Source: JAGVMG01 sp964461105 | Lineage (GTDB): Bacteria > Chlamydiota > Chlamydiia > Chlamydiales > Rhabdochlamydiaceae | Assembly: GCA_964461105.1 (NCBI GenBank) | Contig: CAYWSY010000001.1 | Location: 1 to 64,000 of the forward strand | DNA: 64,000 bases | Direction: 5' to 3' | In this document: positions 54,107 to 62,065 of the stretch, piece by piece | Layout: the number at the start of each line of letters is the position of its first letter | Position numbering within the stretch: position 1 is the first letter of the stretch | Position numbers and translations under genes: made by a program | Notes under the pieces: model-generated | What the model was told of the DNA's origin: nothing | Seen by the model: the letters and a program-made list of their open reading frames with translations, nothing else | The model's database searches: none

Positions 54107-55441
54107 ATGATTGTAGATCCTTTATTAACGTTTCGCCAGACCGCAGCTGAGGCTCTTGGCTCTGTCGCGGTAGAGTTGTTTCCGAAAACTCTCCTTGTTC
54201 AGGGCTGCGGTACAAGTAAATTATTTTTTTACGATCTCATCCTGCCTTTTGAATTTAAATCTGAGATCCTTCCCGTTCTTGAAGAGGCGATGCGTGTTAA
54301 GCTCAAGCAGCGCCCTGCAATCCGCACGCTGGAAATGATGTCTAAGAATGCTGCCCAGAGGATGGATCATCAAGGTCAGTGGCTGATTGCCGAGCGACTG
54401 CGAGAGGTCCCCAAGGGTTTGGTTCAGATGATCGAAATCAATGGATTTGTCGATTGGTGTGAAAAATCTTTTGAAGAGACATGGGATCCTCGCCTGGTAT
54501 TTAAGTTGGTAGAAGCAATCTCCATTCAGATTGAGGGGCGGCAAGGGGTTCGACTTATCGGTGTCCTGTATTCGGAAAAAGATCAACTTAAAGAATTTGT
54601 TAAACAATCTCCCCGTTTTGCGCCGCTTTCTCATGAATCTTTAATCCAGTCGCTTCAGTTGTTTGCACAAACCCCTTCTTTAGGGGAGGGGATATGGGCA
54701 TGGCTTCCGAATGGCGAGAGGGTGCGCCAGATGTTTGTAACGTGGTGGCATCGTGAGCATAAGCTGCAACAATTTCAATGTGTTGCGACGCTGGCAAGTC
54801 AAATTTCTTCTGAAAGAGGTGACCCGGGCGAAGCGATCACGCTTGCTCATCGAGATCTTTTTTTATCTCATGGGCTGAATCGATTGGCAGAGATTTCATC
54901 CGTTACCAAGGATCTGGAAACGCCAGTTCAGGAAGGTCTCTTGGATGTCGCTTGCGGCACCACCGATCGAGCCCATCTATTTTGCCGGAACGAGGAACTT
55001 TTAAATGAATGTATTTCTTCCTTGCATTTCATCACCAAAATGCCTAAAATCCTATGTTTTGAGTTCCAGATAGTTTTATATACCCACAGTGGTGGAGCTC
55101 AGAAGAAGGGAGCCAAGGGGCAGCGTCTATTAACCCAAGCGTTGAAAGAGGCAGCCTTAAGCTATTCCACAGAAATTAGTTCGTCTTTAGAAGAAGGGGA
55201 GTCGCGCTTGACACTGCGACTTGCTGATTCGTTGGGGCGGTGGTGGGATGGCCCTTTTTTAAGTGTGTGTGTATTGCCTCAGCGTCAAGCTGGTGTGACT
55301 CTACTAAAGAGGTCAGCATTTGGTGTCTTAGAAAGGCTGATCGCCTTGTTCTTGGAACAACCAAAGCTCAAGGCAATCAAAAGTGTAGACGAATTGATGA
55401 ACGCATTGAACTGGAGTAAAGACTCTGACTTTGAGAATTAA
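54107..55441 (+). CDS. Threonyl-tRNA synthetase-like protein without active-site residues
   Basis: 444 residues from the ATG at 54107 (no clear ribosome site). It aligns by eye with E. coli ThrRS from the editing domain (RQTAAEALG for RHSCAHLLG; GFVDWC for EYVDMC) through the catalytic core (WAWLPNGERVRQMFVTWWHR for VFWHNDGWTIFRELEVFVRS; TTDRAHLFC for TQDDAHIFC) to motif 3 (LLKRSAFGVLERLIALF for MIHRAILGSMERFIGIL). Both editing histidines, the motif 1 Pro, the motif 2 Arg, the zinc Cys and the last zinc His are missing, as are the N-terminal TGS and C-terminal anticodon domains. It overlaps infC by 11 nt. A relic or a repurposed protein. Confidence 0.78.
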   Translation: MIVDPLLTFRQTAAEALGSVAVELFPKTLLVQGCGTSKLFFYDLILPFEFKSEILPVLEEAMRVKLKQRPAIRTLEMMSKNAAQRMDHQGQWLIAERLREVPKGLVQMIEINGFVDWCEKSFEETWDPRLVFKLVEAISIQIEGRQGVRLIGVLYSEKDQLKEFVKQSPRFAPLSHESLIQSLQLFAQTPSLGEGIWAWLPNGERVRQMFVTWWHREHKLQQFQCVATLASQISSERGDPGEAITLAHRDLFLSHGLNRLAEISSVTKDLETPVQEGLLDVACGTTDRAHLFCRNEELLNECISSLHFITKMPKILCFEFQIVLYTHSGGAQKKGAKGQRLLTQALKEAALSYSTEISSSLEEGESRLTLRLADSLGRWWDGPFLSVCVLPQRQAGVTLLKRSAFGVLERLIALFLEQPKLKAIKSVDELMNALNWSKDSDFEN

Positions 55442-55946
55442 TAGAGAAATTCGAGCCCCAAAAGTACGTGTGGTCGATCAAGACGGAGGCCAACTTGGCG
55501 TACTGACACTTGCAGAAGCCTTGGCTAAAGCTGAATTAGCAGGATTAGACTTAGTCGAAATTGCTCCTAATGCTGAGCCCCCTGTATGCAAGGTGATTGA
55601 TTACGGCAAACACCGTTATCAATTGACAAAGAAAGAAAAAGAGCAGAAGAAAGCACAGCATCAAGTTAAGGTCAAAGAGATCAAACTGAAGCCCAATACA
55701 GATGAGCATGATTTACAAACGAAAATGAAGCATGCGCGTGAATTTATTTCCAAAGGAAATAAAGTGCGTCTGACATGCGTTTTCAGAGGAAGAGAGATGC
55801 TTCATCCTGAGTTTGGGTTTAAGGTTGTAAAGAAGTTCTGTGACGATTTAGCTGACGTCGCAGCACCTGAATCTCCTCCAAAGATGCTGGGGCGCAATTT
55901 ATCTGTTTCACTAGCTCCTGGAGCTAAGAAAAAAGCGAATAGTTAA
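55431..55946 (+). CDS. infC: Translation initiation factor IF-3
   Basis: 171 residues from the TTG at 55431. Family core starts INREIRAPKVRV; GREMLHPEFGFKVVKKF is in the C-domain. The frame is open upstream only to the TGA at 55407 and has no ATG or GTG, so the start must be rare: CTG 55425 (8 nt after GGAG), TTG 55431 or ATT 55437. IF3 genes often use such codons to limit their own synthesis. It overlaps the ThrRS-like gene. Confidence 0.93.
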   Translation: MRINREIRAPKVRVVDQDGGQLGVLTLAEALAKAELAGLDLVEIAPNAEPPVCKVIDYGKHRYQLTKKEKEQKKAQHQVKVKEIKLKPNTDEHDLQTKMKHAREFISKGNKVRLTCVFRGREMLHPEFGFKVVKKFCDDLADVAAPESPPKMLGRNLSVSLAPGAKKKANS

Positions 55947-55961
55947 TCGTGGAGTATTACC

Positions 55962-56159
55962 GTGCCTAAAATGAAGACGAATAAAGCTGTCAAAGCAAGA
56001 TTTAAAGTAACCGGGACCGGCAAATTGGTGCGCAACCGCCCAGGCCGCCGTCATATTTTGACTAAAAAAGCTGCAAAGCGCAAGCGTCACTTAAAAAAAG
56101 CGATGGTTGTTGATAAAGGTCAGACAAAAATGTATTCCCGAATGATGGGTGTAGAATAA
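55962..56159 (+). CDS. rpmI: 50S ribosomal protein L35
   Basis: 65 residues, GTG start with GGAG 8 nt upstream. MPKMKTNKAVKARFKVTGTG and RRHILTKKAAKRKRHLKK are typical of L35. Second gene of infC-rpmI-rplT. Confidence 0.96.
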   Translation: MPKMKTNKAVKARFKVTGTGKLVRNRPGRRHILTKKAAKRKRHLKKAMVVDKGQTKMYSRMMGVE

Positions 56160-56203
56160 CAAACGACCAGATTTGAGTCGTTTCAGACAATTGGAGAATT
56201 AAA

Positions 56204-56560
56204 ATGGTTAGAGTCACAAATGCAGTGGCTAACAATCGCGCCCGCAAAAGATTGCTCAAGAGAGCAAAAGGCTTCGTAGGAGATCGTAAGAATCACCTGC
56301 GCCTTTCAGCGGATGCCGTGATGTCAGCCTTAGCTTTTAATTATCGTCATCGTAAGCAGCGCAAGCGTGATTTCCGCAGATTGTGGATTGTCCGCATTGG
56401 TTGTGGTGCAAAGATCAACGGTCTTTCTTATAGCAGAATGATCGACGGTCTTAGTAAAGCAGGATGCCAGCTGAATCGCAAAATGCTTTCTGAAATGGCG
56501 ATTCATGATCCTAGCAGCTTTGCAGCTATTGCAGGAGCCGCTAGACAAGCGTTAGCTTAA
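56204..56560 (+). CDS. rplT: 50S ribosomal protein L20
   Basis: 118 residues. VANNRARKRLLKRAKGFVGD and HRKQRKRDFRRLWIVRI are typical. L20 represses its own operon in other bacteria; whether the 44 nt gap to rpmI forms such a site is not clear. AATTGGAG lies before the ATG. Confidence 0.97.
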   Translation: MVRVTNAVANNRARKRLLKRAKGFVGDRKNHLRLSADAVMSALAFNYRHRKQRKRDFRRLWIVRIGCGAKINGLSYSRMIDGLSKAGCQLNRKMLSEMAIHDPSSFAAIAGAARQALA

Positions 56561-56575
56561 CATGTTGTTTTGTTG

Positions 56576-56605
56576 CTCAAGCTTCACTTTGATGTGAAGC
56601 TTGAG
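56576..56605 (+). promoter_or_regulatory. Perfect stem-loop between rplT and pheS
   Basis: CTCAAGCTTCAC and GTGAAGCTTGAG form a 12-bp stem over TTTGAT. It is followed by CTTATTTCC rather than a pure U-run, so it may be an attenuator-like or partial terminator. It sits where the pheM attenuator lies in E. coli; no Phe-rich leader peptide is visible here. Confidence 0.55.
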
Positions 56606-56626
56606 CTTATTTCCTCTGAGGTTCTC

Positions 56627-57649
56627 GTGAAATCGCGCGTCACAACTCTTCGCAATGCGTTCCAATCTGACTTGATCCAAGTTAAATTCAGTAAAGACAT
56701 CGAACAGCTCAAAGTGAGATATCTGGGTAAAAAAGGTCCCGTTCAAGAGCTCATGCTCCATTTGCGCGATGCTCCCCCCGATGAAAGGCCCCAATTAGGT
56801 CAGATGATCAACTCCTTAAAGGAGGAGATCGCTCTTCTCTGTGAGCAAGCCCTTGAGAGTTTTTCTGGAATTGAGCAAGCAGAGCAGCTTGCAAATGAAA
56901 AAATCGACATCACCCTTCCTGGGCGGCGTCAGCATTTAGGCCGCCAGCACCCGATTAATTTGATCATGGATGAGGCGATAGCCATTCTCTCGACATTAGG
57001 CTTTTCGGTCCAATACGGCCCTGACATCGACTCTGACTACTACAATTACGAAGCGCTGAATTTCCCTGCAGACCATCCAGCAAGAGACATGCAGGACACA
57101 TTTTACATTTCTGATGACATGCTACTCCGCTCGCACACCTCAAATACGCAAGTCAGAGTGATGCAAAGCCATCAGCCGCCCATTCGCATCATAGCGCCTG
57201 GAACAGTCTATCGCAATGAATCGATCAGCAGCAGATCGCACGTCTTCTTCCATCAGCTTGAAGGACTCTACATCGATAAAGGGGTAACCTTTGCAGATTT
57301 GTTTGCCACCCTTGAAGAATTTTTCAGTAAATTGTTCCAGACTCAAATCACAACCCGTTTTCGCCCCAGTTATTTTCCATTTGTTGAACCTGGTCTAGAG
57401 GTTGACATTGGTTGCATTTCTTGTGGATCAAAAGGCTGTCGTCTGTGTAAGCAGACAGGGTGGCTCGAAGTTGCCGGAGCTGGCATGGTGCACCCCGAGG
57501 TTTTAATTAACGGAGGGATCGATCCTGAAGTCTATTCAGGATATGCATGGGGGATGGGATTTGAGCGGATGGCAATGCTCCGCTATGGAATCAAGGACAT
57601 TCGCATGTTCACCGAGAATGATTTGAGATTTTTGGCACAGTTTGCTTGA
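56627..57649 (+). CDS. pheS: Phenylalanyl-tRNA synthetase alpha subunit
   Basis: 340 residues from the GTG at 56627 with GAGG 6 nt upstream; an ATG at 56570 would place the N-terminus in the hairpin. Class II motifs: FHQLEGLYIDKGVTF, RFRPSYFPFVEPGLEVDI and GYAWGMGFERMAMLRYGI. The N-terminal coiled coil binds tRNA. pheT is not adjacent, as in Chlamydiaceae. Confidence 0.95.
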   Translation: MKSRVTTLRNAFQSDLIQVKFSKDIEQLKVRYLGKKGPVQELMLHLRDAPPDERPQLGQMINSLKEEIALLCEQALESFSGIEQAEQLANEKIDITLPGRRQHLGRQHPINLIMDEAIAILSTLGFSVQYGPDIDSDYYNYEALNFPADHPARDMQDTFYISDDMLLRSHTSNTQVRVMQSHQPPIRIIAPGTVYRNESISSRSHVFFHQLEGLYIDKGVTFADLFATLEEFFSKLFQTQITTRFRPSYFPFVEPGLEVDIGCISCGSKGCRLCKQTGWLEVAGAGMVHPEVLINGGIDPEVYSGYAWGMGFERMAMLRYGIKDIRMFTENDLRFLAQFA

Positions 57650-57688
57650 AAAAAAATCACTGAATTCGCTATGATTTACCTCGTTTAT

Positions 57689-57773
57689 GGAAGAGTGGCA
57701 GAGTGGCCTATCGCGGCTGTCTTGAAAACAGCAGTCGGGCAACCGACCGTGGGTTCGAATCCTACCTCTTCCG
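57689..57773 (+). tRNA. tRNA-Ser (anticodon TGA)
   Basis: 85 nt. Acceptor GGAAGAG/CTCTTCC, anticodon stem GCTGT/ACAGC with loop CTTGAAA, long variable arm (AGTCGGGCAACCGACCGT), T loop TTCGAAT, discriminator G. No CCA encoded. Reads UCA. Confidence 0.97.
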
Positions 57774-57778
57774 AATCG

Positions 57779-57821
57779 CCGAAGACATTTTCAGAAATGA
57801 TGATGCCTTCGGTTTTTTTTT
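57779..57821 (+). terminator. Intrinsic terminator after tRNA-Ser
   Basis: CCGAAG-A-CAT and ATG-C-CTTCGG pair over a loop of about 14 nt, followed by nine T. Confidence 0.85.
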
Positions 57822-57901
57822 GCCTAAAAAATTCTGCTTCCGCGGAAAGTTATACCTAGTTATTGCTGGTTTTGAGTATAACTATGAATAAGTTGGTATA
57901 A

Positions 57902-58071
57902 CTAGTAGTCTGTAAACAAAGCTCTTGGTGTTAGTTTTCGCGTGAAAGCGCCCGCGGTTGAATCGGGATCGAGGGGGGCTGTGTCTATGAACACAGCTCC
58001 TCTCGATCCCGATCCAACCCCGGGACTTTGACGCAAAAATAGCTGCAAGAACTTTATTTACAGACTACTAG
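57902..58071. repeat. Family A palindromic element, 170 bp
   Basis: CTAGTAGTCTGTAAACAAAG at the left, inverted at the right (CAAGAACTTTATTTACAGAC plus TACTAG). Arms nearly complementary throughout; centre GCTGTGT-CTATGA-ACACAGC. It ends 8 nt before the ATG of the AAA ATPase, whose AGGG ribosome site overlaps the element end. Confidence 0.9.
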
Positions 58072-58079
58072 GGAAAAAC

Positions 58080-59270
58080 ATGGACCCGATTAATAATCCA
58101 TTCTCACCAGGAGCGGGTTCTCCACCCCCTGCATTGGTTGGTAGGGACCCAGCAATCGAACAAGCTCGGATATTGTTAGGGCGCATTAAACAAGGGCGCC
58201 CTGAAAAAAGTCTGCTATTAACAGGGCTTCGAGGGGTTGGTAAGACGGTACTGCTCAATGAAATTGAACGTCTTGCAAAGAAAAGTGATTACCATACAAT
58301 TTTTATTGAAGCCCGTGAAGATAAAGCGCTTGGACCATTAATAGCACCTTATTTACGTTCTCTTTTTTTTGATTTGGATCGAATGGCGGGCCTTAGCAAT
58401 AAAGTGAAACGTGGTTTGGCTGTCTTAAGAAGCTTTGTGAGCGCTTTAAAACTCTCAGCATCCTTGGATGATGTTACTTTCGGATTAGGTGTTGAGTCAG
58501 AAAAAGGCACTGCAGATAGTGGTGATTTAGAAATTGATTTACCTAATCTCTTTATAGCAGTTGGAGAGGCTGCGGCAGATCGCAAGTGCGCAGTTGCCAT
58601 TTTAATTGATGAAATTCAATATTTTAGCCAGAAAGAACTCGGTGCACTGATTGTAGCAATGCATAAAGTACAACAACGTCAACTACCCTTACTGTTGCTT
58701 GCGGCTGGGTTGCCTATTCTTCCTGGATTGGCTGGAGATGCTAAGTCTTATGCTGAACGGCTCTTTAGTTTCCCAGATATTGGAGCGTTATCTGAAACAG
58801 ACACATTAATTGCGCTTGAAGAGCCTGCTCGAGTAGCAGGAGTTACTTTTGATCCTGACGCACTTAAAGAAATATTTCGACTCACAAAAGGATATCCTTA
58901 TTTTCTTCAAGAATGGGGGTACCAGACCTGGAACCTTGCAAAAACAAGTCCCATTAGCTTGGAGATAGTCCAAGAGGCTACTGCTACAGTTGTTCCTCGT
59001 CTTGATCAAAATTTTTTCCGCGTGCGATTTGATCGATTAACGCCGAGTGAAAAAAATTTTCTTAGAGCGATGGCCAAATTTGGACCTACAGCTTGTCGTT
59101 TGGGTGACATCGCTGATATTTTACACCTCAAGGCCACTAGTCTGAGTCCTGTTCGAGCAAAGTTAATCAAGAAGGGAATGATTTATAGCCCTGCTTATGG
59201 TGATTTGATGTTTACGGTACCTTTGTTTGATGAATTCATGATCCGTGCAATGCCTAACTGGAACGGTTAA
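58080..59270 (+). CDS. AAA ATPase
   Basis: 396 residues. GRDPAIEQARILLGRI precedes Walker A GLRGVGKT (49-56); Walker B is AILIDEIQYF. The C-terminal part (LTPSEKNFLRAMAKFG onward) is a winged-helix-like domain. It resembles archaeal Orc1/Cdc6-like and AAA_16 ATPases that often move horizontally. Function unknown. It lies between a family A element and a lone family B end. Confidence 0.8.
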   Translation: MDPINNPFSPGAGSPPPALVGRDPAIEQARILLGRIKQGRPEKSLLLTGLRGVGKTVLLNEIERLAKKSDYHTIFIEAREDKALGPLIAPYLRSLFFDLDRMAGLSNKVKRGLAVLRSFVSALKLSASLDDVTFGLGVESEKGTADSGDLEIDLPNLFIAVGEAAADRKCAVAILIDEIQYFSQKELGALIVAMHKVQQRQLPLLLLAAGLPILPGLAGDAKSYAERLFSFPDIGALSETDTLIALEEPARVAGVTFDPDALKEIFRLTKGYPYFLQEWGYQTWNLAKTSPISLEIVQEATATVVPRLDQNFFRVRFDRLTPSEKNFLRAMAKFGPTACRLGDIADILHLKATSLSPVRAKLIKKGMIYSPAYGDLMFTVPLFDEFMIRAMPNWNG

Positions 59271-59273
59271 AGT

Positions 59274-59293
59274 GTATACCCCTTCCGGTTCAA
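59274..59293. repeat. Lone family B end
   Basis: TATACCCCTTCCGGTTCAAA, an exact match to the family B end, 3 nt after the ATPase stop codon. No partner arm. Confidence 0.75.
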
Positions 59294-59387
59294 ATTCGAT
59301 TAAACAAGCTTCAAAATCAGAATAGATGTAAGTTGGAATCAGTTTTTTCAGTTCTTATCAGGTATATTTAGCCAACAAAAAAAATAA

Positions 59388-59591
59388 ATGGATCCAAAAA
59401 AATTAGGAAAAAAAATCAAGATTGCCCGTATCGAGCTTGATATGTCTCAAGGTGATTTAGCTCAGGCGATCGGAGCATTGCAGAAGAGCATTTCGAGATA
59501 TGAGACTGGCGCCTCATTTCCCTCGATTGAAACCTTAGACAAAATCGCAAAGGTTTTGAACAAGCCTTTCGTTCATTTTCTAGAACAATAA
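59388..59591 (+). CDS. XRE-family HTH regulator
   Basis: 67 residues, one Cro/CI helix-turn-helix: LGKKIKIARIELDMSQGDLA followed by SISRYETGASFPSIETLDKI. No other domain. It may control the ATPase gene upstream or its own promoter. No ribosome site is clear. It overlaps the convergent dehydrogenase gene by 19 nt. Confidence 0.82.
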   Translation: MDPKKLGKKIKIARIELDMSQGDLAQAIGALQKSISRYETGASFPSIETLDKIAKVLNKPFVHFLEQ

Positions 59592-60577
59592 CGCACTTCA
59601 TTGACAAGCGGCTTACCGCTTGCAAAGGCGTGCACATTCTCTAAAGTGATCTGCACAAGTCGGCGTACAGCCTGCTCTGTAAAAAAAGCCAGGTGGGCCG
59701 TGACAATGACATTGGGAAGCATGAGGAGCTCTTCAAGAAGGGGATCCTGTAATGGCTGATTGCGAAAATCCTCGAAGAAATAAGCCTTTTCATTCTCGTA
59801 CACATCAAGTCCAGCGCAACTCAATGCTCCCCCTTTGAGTGCGCAAATCAAATCAGAGGTGTTAACAAGCCCACCTCTGCCCGTATTGATTAACATGGCA
59901 TGAGGTTGGATCATGGCAAGAGTTTTTGCGTTGATGAGGTGATGAGTCTCTTCATTCAGCGGACAGTGAAGTGAGACGATATCGCTTTGCTGCAACAGAG
60001 TCTTTAGATCCACATAGCTAGCCCCTGCTTGTTGTGCAAAGGCATCATCAGGGACGATATCATTTAACAGCACGCGCATTCCAAAGCCGCGAAGAATGGT
60101 GGCAAGCGCTTTGCCAATCTTCCCAGAGCCGATAATCCCGGCCGTTTTACCGTGTAAATCGAACCCCATGAGTCCGTTTAAGGTAAAGTCATGCGATCGG
60201 GTGCGCTGGTAGGCCAAGTGGATCTTGCGGTTTAAAGAGAGGATGAGAGCGGCTGTATGTTCAGCTACTGCATAAGGAGAATAGTCAGGAACGCGAACAA
60301 CGGGGATTTTGCCTGCAGCGCTTTTAAGATCAACATGGTCGTAACCGACAGATCTCAAAGCAATCAGCTTCACTTTTAAGTCATAGAGAGCATCGATCAC
60401 GGGCTTTGAGAGGTCATCATGCACAAATGCGCAAATGACATCATATCCATTTGCATGTTTGACGGTATCGATCGTGAGCTTCTCAGAGCGATAGTCGATG
60501 GAGAATTTAAAAAAAGCATTGGCTTGCTCAAAGAAAGGCTGTTCAAAAGGCTGATGTCCATAGATGAGAAGGCGCAT
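59573..60577 (-). CDS. D-2-hydroxyacid dehydrogenase (D-lactate dehydrogenase type)
   Basis: 334 residues from the ATG at 60577. NAD site GIIGSGKIGKA, catalytic Arg in LRSVGYDHVD, INTGRGGLVN, GLDVYENEK and His in TAHLAFFTEQA. Probably reduces pyruvate to D-lactate; related 2-oxoacids possible. The start codon overlaps the LicD stop by 1 nt. Confidence 0.9.
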   Translation of the reverse strand: MRLLIYGHQPFEQPFFEQANAFFKFSIDYRSEKLTIDTVKHANGYDVICAFVHDDLSKPVIDALYDLKVKLIALRSVGYDHVDLKSAAGKIPVVRVPDYSPYAVAEHTAALILSLNRKIHLAYQRTRSHDFTLNGLMGFDLHGKTAGIIGSGKIGKALATILRGFGMRVLLNDIVPDDAFAQQAGASYVDLKTLLQQSDIVSLHCPLNEETHHLINAKTLAMIQPHAMLINTGRGGLVNTSDLICALKGGALSCAGLDVYENEKAYFFEDFRNQPLQDPLLEELLMLPNVIVTAHLAFFTEQAVRRLVQITLENVHAFASGKPLVNEVRYCSRK

Positions 60578-61761
60578 CACTCTTTCCAATAGGGATGATC
60601 GAGATCTTTACGATAACAGCCCGCCTCTTCATCCCAAATGTTGGATGGGGAGAGGTTCTCACCATATTTACTCTGAAGGAAGACAACAACGTTGTTTGGC
60701 GCCCAAACGGTAACTCCATCAAAGTTGGCTCTTTTTAAGGGGAAGACATCTTCATAGTTAAGAGGATTGATGCAGCGGAGTTCATCTTTTTTCCAGCTGT
60801 ATGGAAAGGGGCTGTCGATGTAAGAGTAGTAAAATCCAACTTGTTTGGTCTCTTCGTTGATGTCGTAGTGGTAGATGTCGATGAAATTCTTGGTCTCTTT
60901 GACGTAGAGTTTAAGGAAGGACTTAGGTTTGCTATAACTTGACCAGTCCTGGATCTGATATTTTTCCGGGTCTAAGGTGGAAAGGAGGCGCTTGGCATTG
61001 TCGTGATCAGGCAGCATGATGGAAAGATCGATGTCCCAATCCCAAGGGATAATTCCACCATAACGATAAGCACCAAGACAGGTGCCACAGTCGATCCACC
61101 AAGTAATCTGATGTCGATCGAAGAGTTCAGCAATTTCTCTTAGCGCTTCAATTTCGAGAGTTTGACGATGCGTGAGGGTCGATGGGCGTTTATAGCCCTG
61201 ACAGGGGATGACATCGTCACAGTGAAGCGCTAAAATTCCTTTAGCCAAATAGTCTTCTTGATGCGGCTCGACTTGGGGGAAGCTGAGCGCTGCTTTCATG
61301 AGCTTATGCCGTTTTTTGACATCTGGAGAGAGGTAGGCAAGTCCTTTAAACGAAGCGCCGAGAACTTCTGTAACAGGGAGGACGGCAAGGGCAAGCGTCG
61401 TTTTAAGCCAATGGAGTTTGCTGTAGTTAAAAGACTGGGAAACCTCGCAGGTCCCTGTTTCCGGATTGAGTCGTACATTTTTTCCGGCAAACAAATAGCG
61501 CGAAGGGACTAAGAAAAAATCACCGACAGCTTCTAAAGGAAGAGGGTCTTTATTTTTTGTGTTTAGAAAGAAGCTCTCGCGCACATTGTGGTATGTCGTA
61601 ACAATCGGCATTCCAAGAGGCTGAAGAACATCTCTAAATAAACTGGTTTCTTTGACTTTTGTCTGTTTTTCTTCTCCATGTAAGGAGGTTAAGAGCAGTG
61701 GAGCTAGAGCACATGCGCAAAGGAGCCGTGTAGCGGTGCGTAGAAGTTGGGATGTGAGCAT
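60577..61761 (-). CDS. LicD-family phosphotransferase, exported
   Basis: 394 residues. N-terminal signal or anchor (LLRTATRLLCACALAPLLLT). The nucleotidyltransferase-fold core reads WWIDCGTCLGAYRYGGIIPW, then DWDIDLSIMLPD. LicD proteins add phosphocholine or sugar phosphates to glycans; here the N-terminal signal suggests action outside the cytoplasm, unusual for bacterial LicD. First gene of an operon with the dehydrogenase. Confidence 0.82.
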   Translation of the reverse strand: MLTSQLLRTATRLLCACALAPLLLTSLHGEEKQTKVKETSLFRDVLQPLGMPIVTTYHNVRESFFLNTKNKDPLPLEAVGDFFLVPSRYLFAGKNVRLNPETGTCEVSQSFNYSKLHWLKTTLALAVLPVTEVLGASFKGLAYLSPDVKKRHKLMKAALSFPQVEPHQEDYLAKGILALHCDDVIPCQGYKRPSTLTHRQTLEIEALREIAELFDRHQITWWIDCGTCLGAYRYGGIIPWDWDIDLSIMLPDHDNAKRLLSTLDPEKYQIQDWSSYSKPKSFLKLYVKETKNFIDIYHYDINEETKQVGFYYSYIDSPFPYSWKKDELRCINPLNYEDVFPLKRANFDGVTVWAPNNVVVFLQSKYGENLSPSNIWDEEAGCYRKDLDHPYWKE

Positions 61762-61797
61762 AAACTTTCCTGAAGGTGATTTCAGAATTGTATATAT

Positions 61798-61967
61798 CTA
61801 GTAGTCTGTAAACAAAGTTCTTGCAGCTATTTTTGCGTCAAAGTCCCGGGGTTGGATCGGTATCGAGAGGAGCTGTGTTCATAGACACAGCCCCCCTCGA
61901 TACCGATTCAACCGCGGGCACTTTCACGCGAAAACTAGCACCAAGAACTTTGTTTACAGACTACTAG
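61798..61967. repeat. Family A palindromic element, 170 bp, inverted
   Basis: CTAGTAGTCTGTAAACAAAG at the left end and its perfect inverse at the right (CTTTGTTTACAGACTACTAG). Centre GCTGTGT-TCATAG-ACACAGC, i.e. the opposite orientation to 57902-58071. It lies upstream of licD and of the Trp-rich gene (divergent gap). The remaining 98 nt before 62066 hold only a ribosome site. Confidence 0.92.
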
Positions 61968-62065
61968 TTAAGCTGATTGGGCGCAATGGTTTTTCAAATC
62001 GTGACTTTAAATAGACAAATCTTTATGAATGGATAGGTTCTCATTTTTCTCACACAAGAGGCAAT

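Noticed and set aside
56570..56626. pheS starting at the ATG at 56570
   Set aside because: The added 19 residues are encoded by the palindromic hairpin; the GTG at 56627 has GAGG at good distance.
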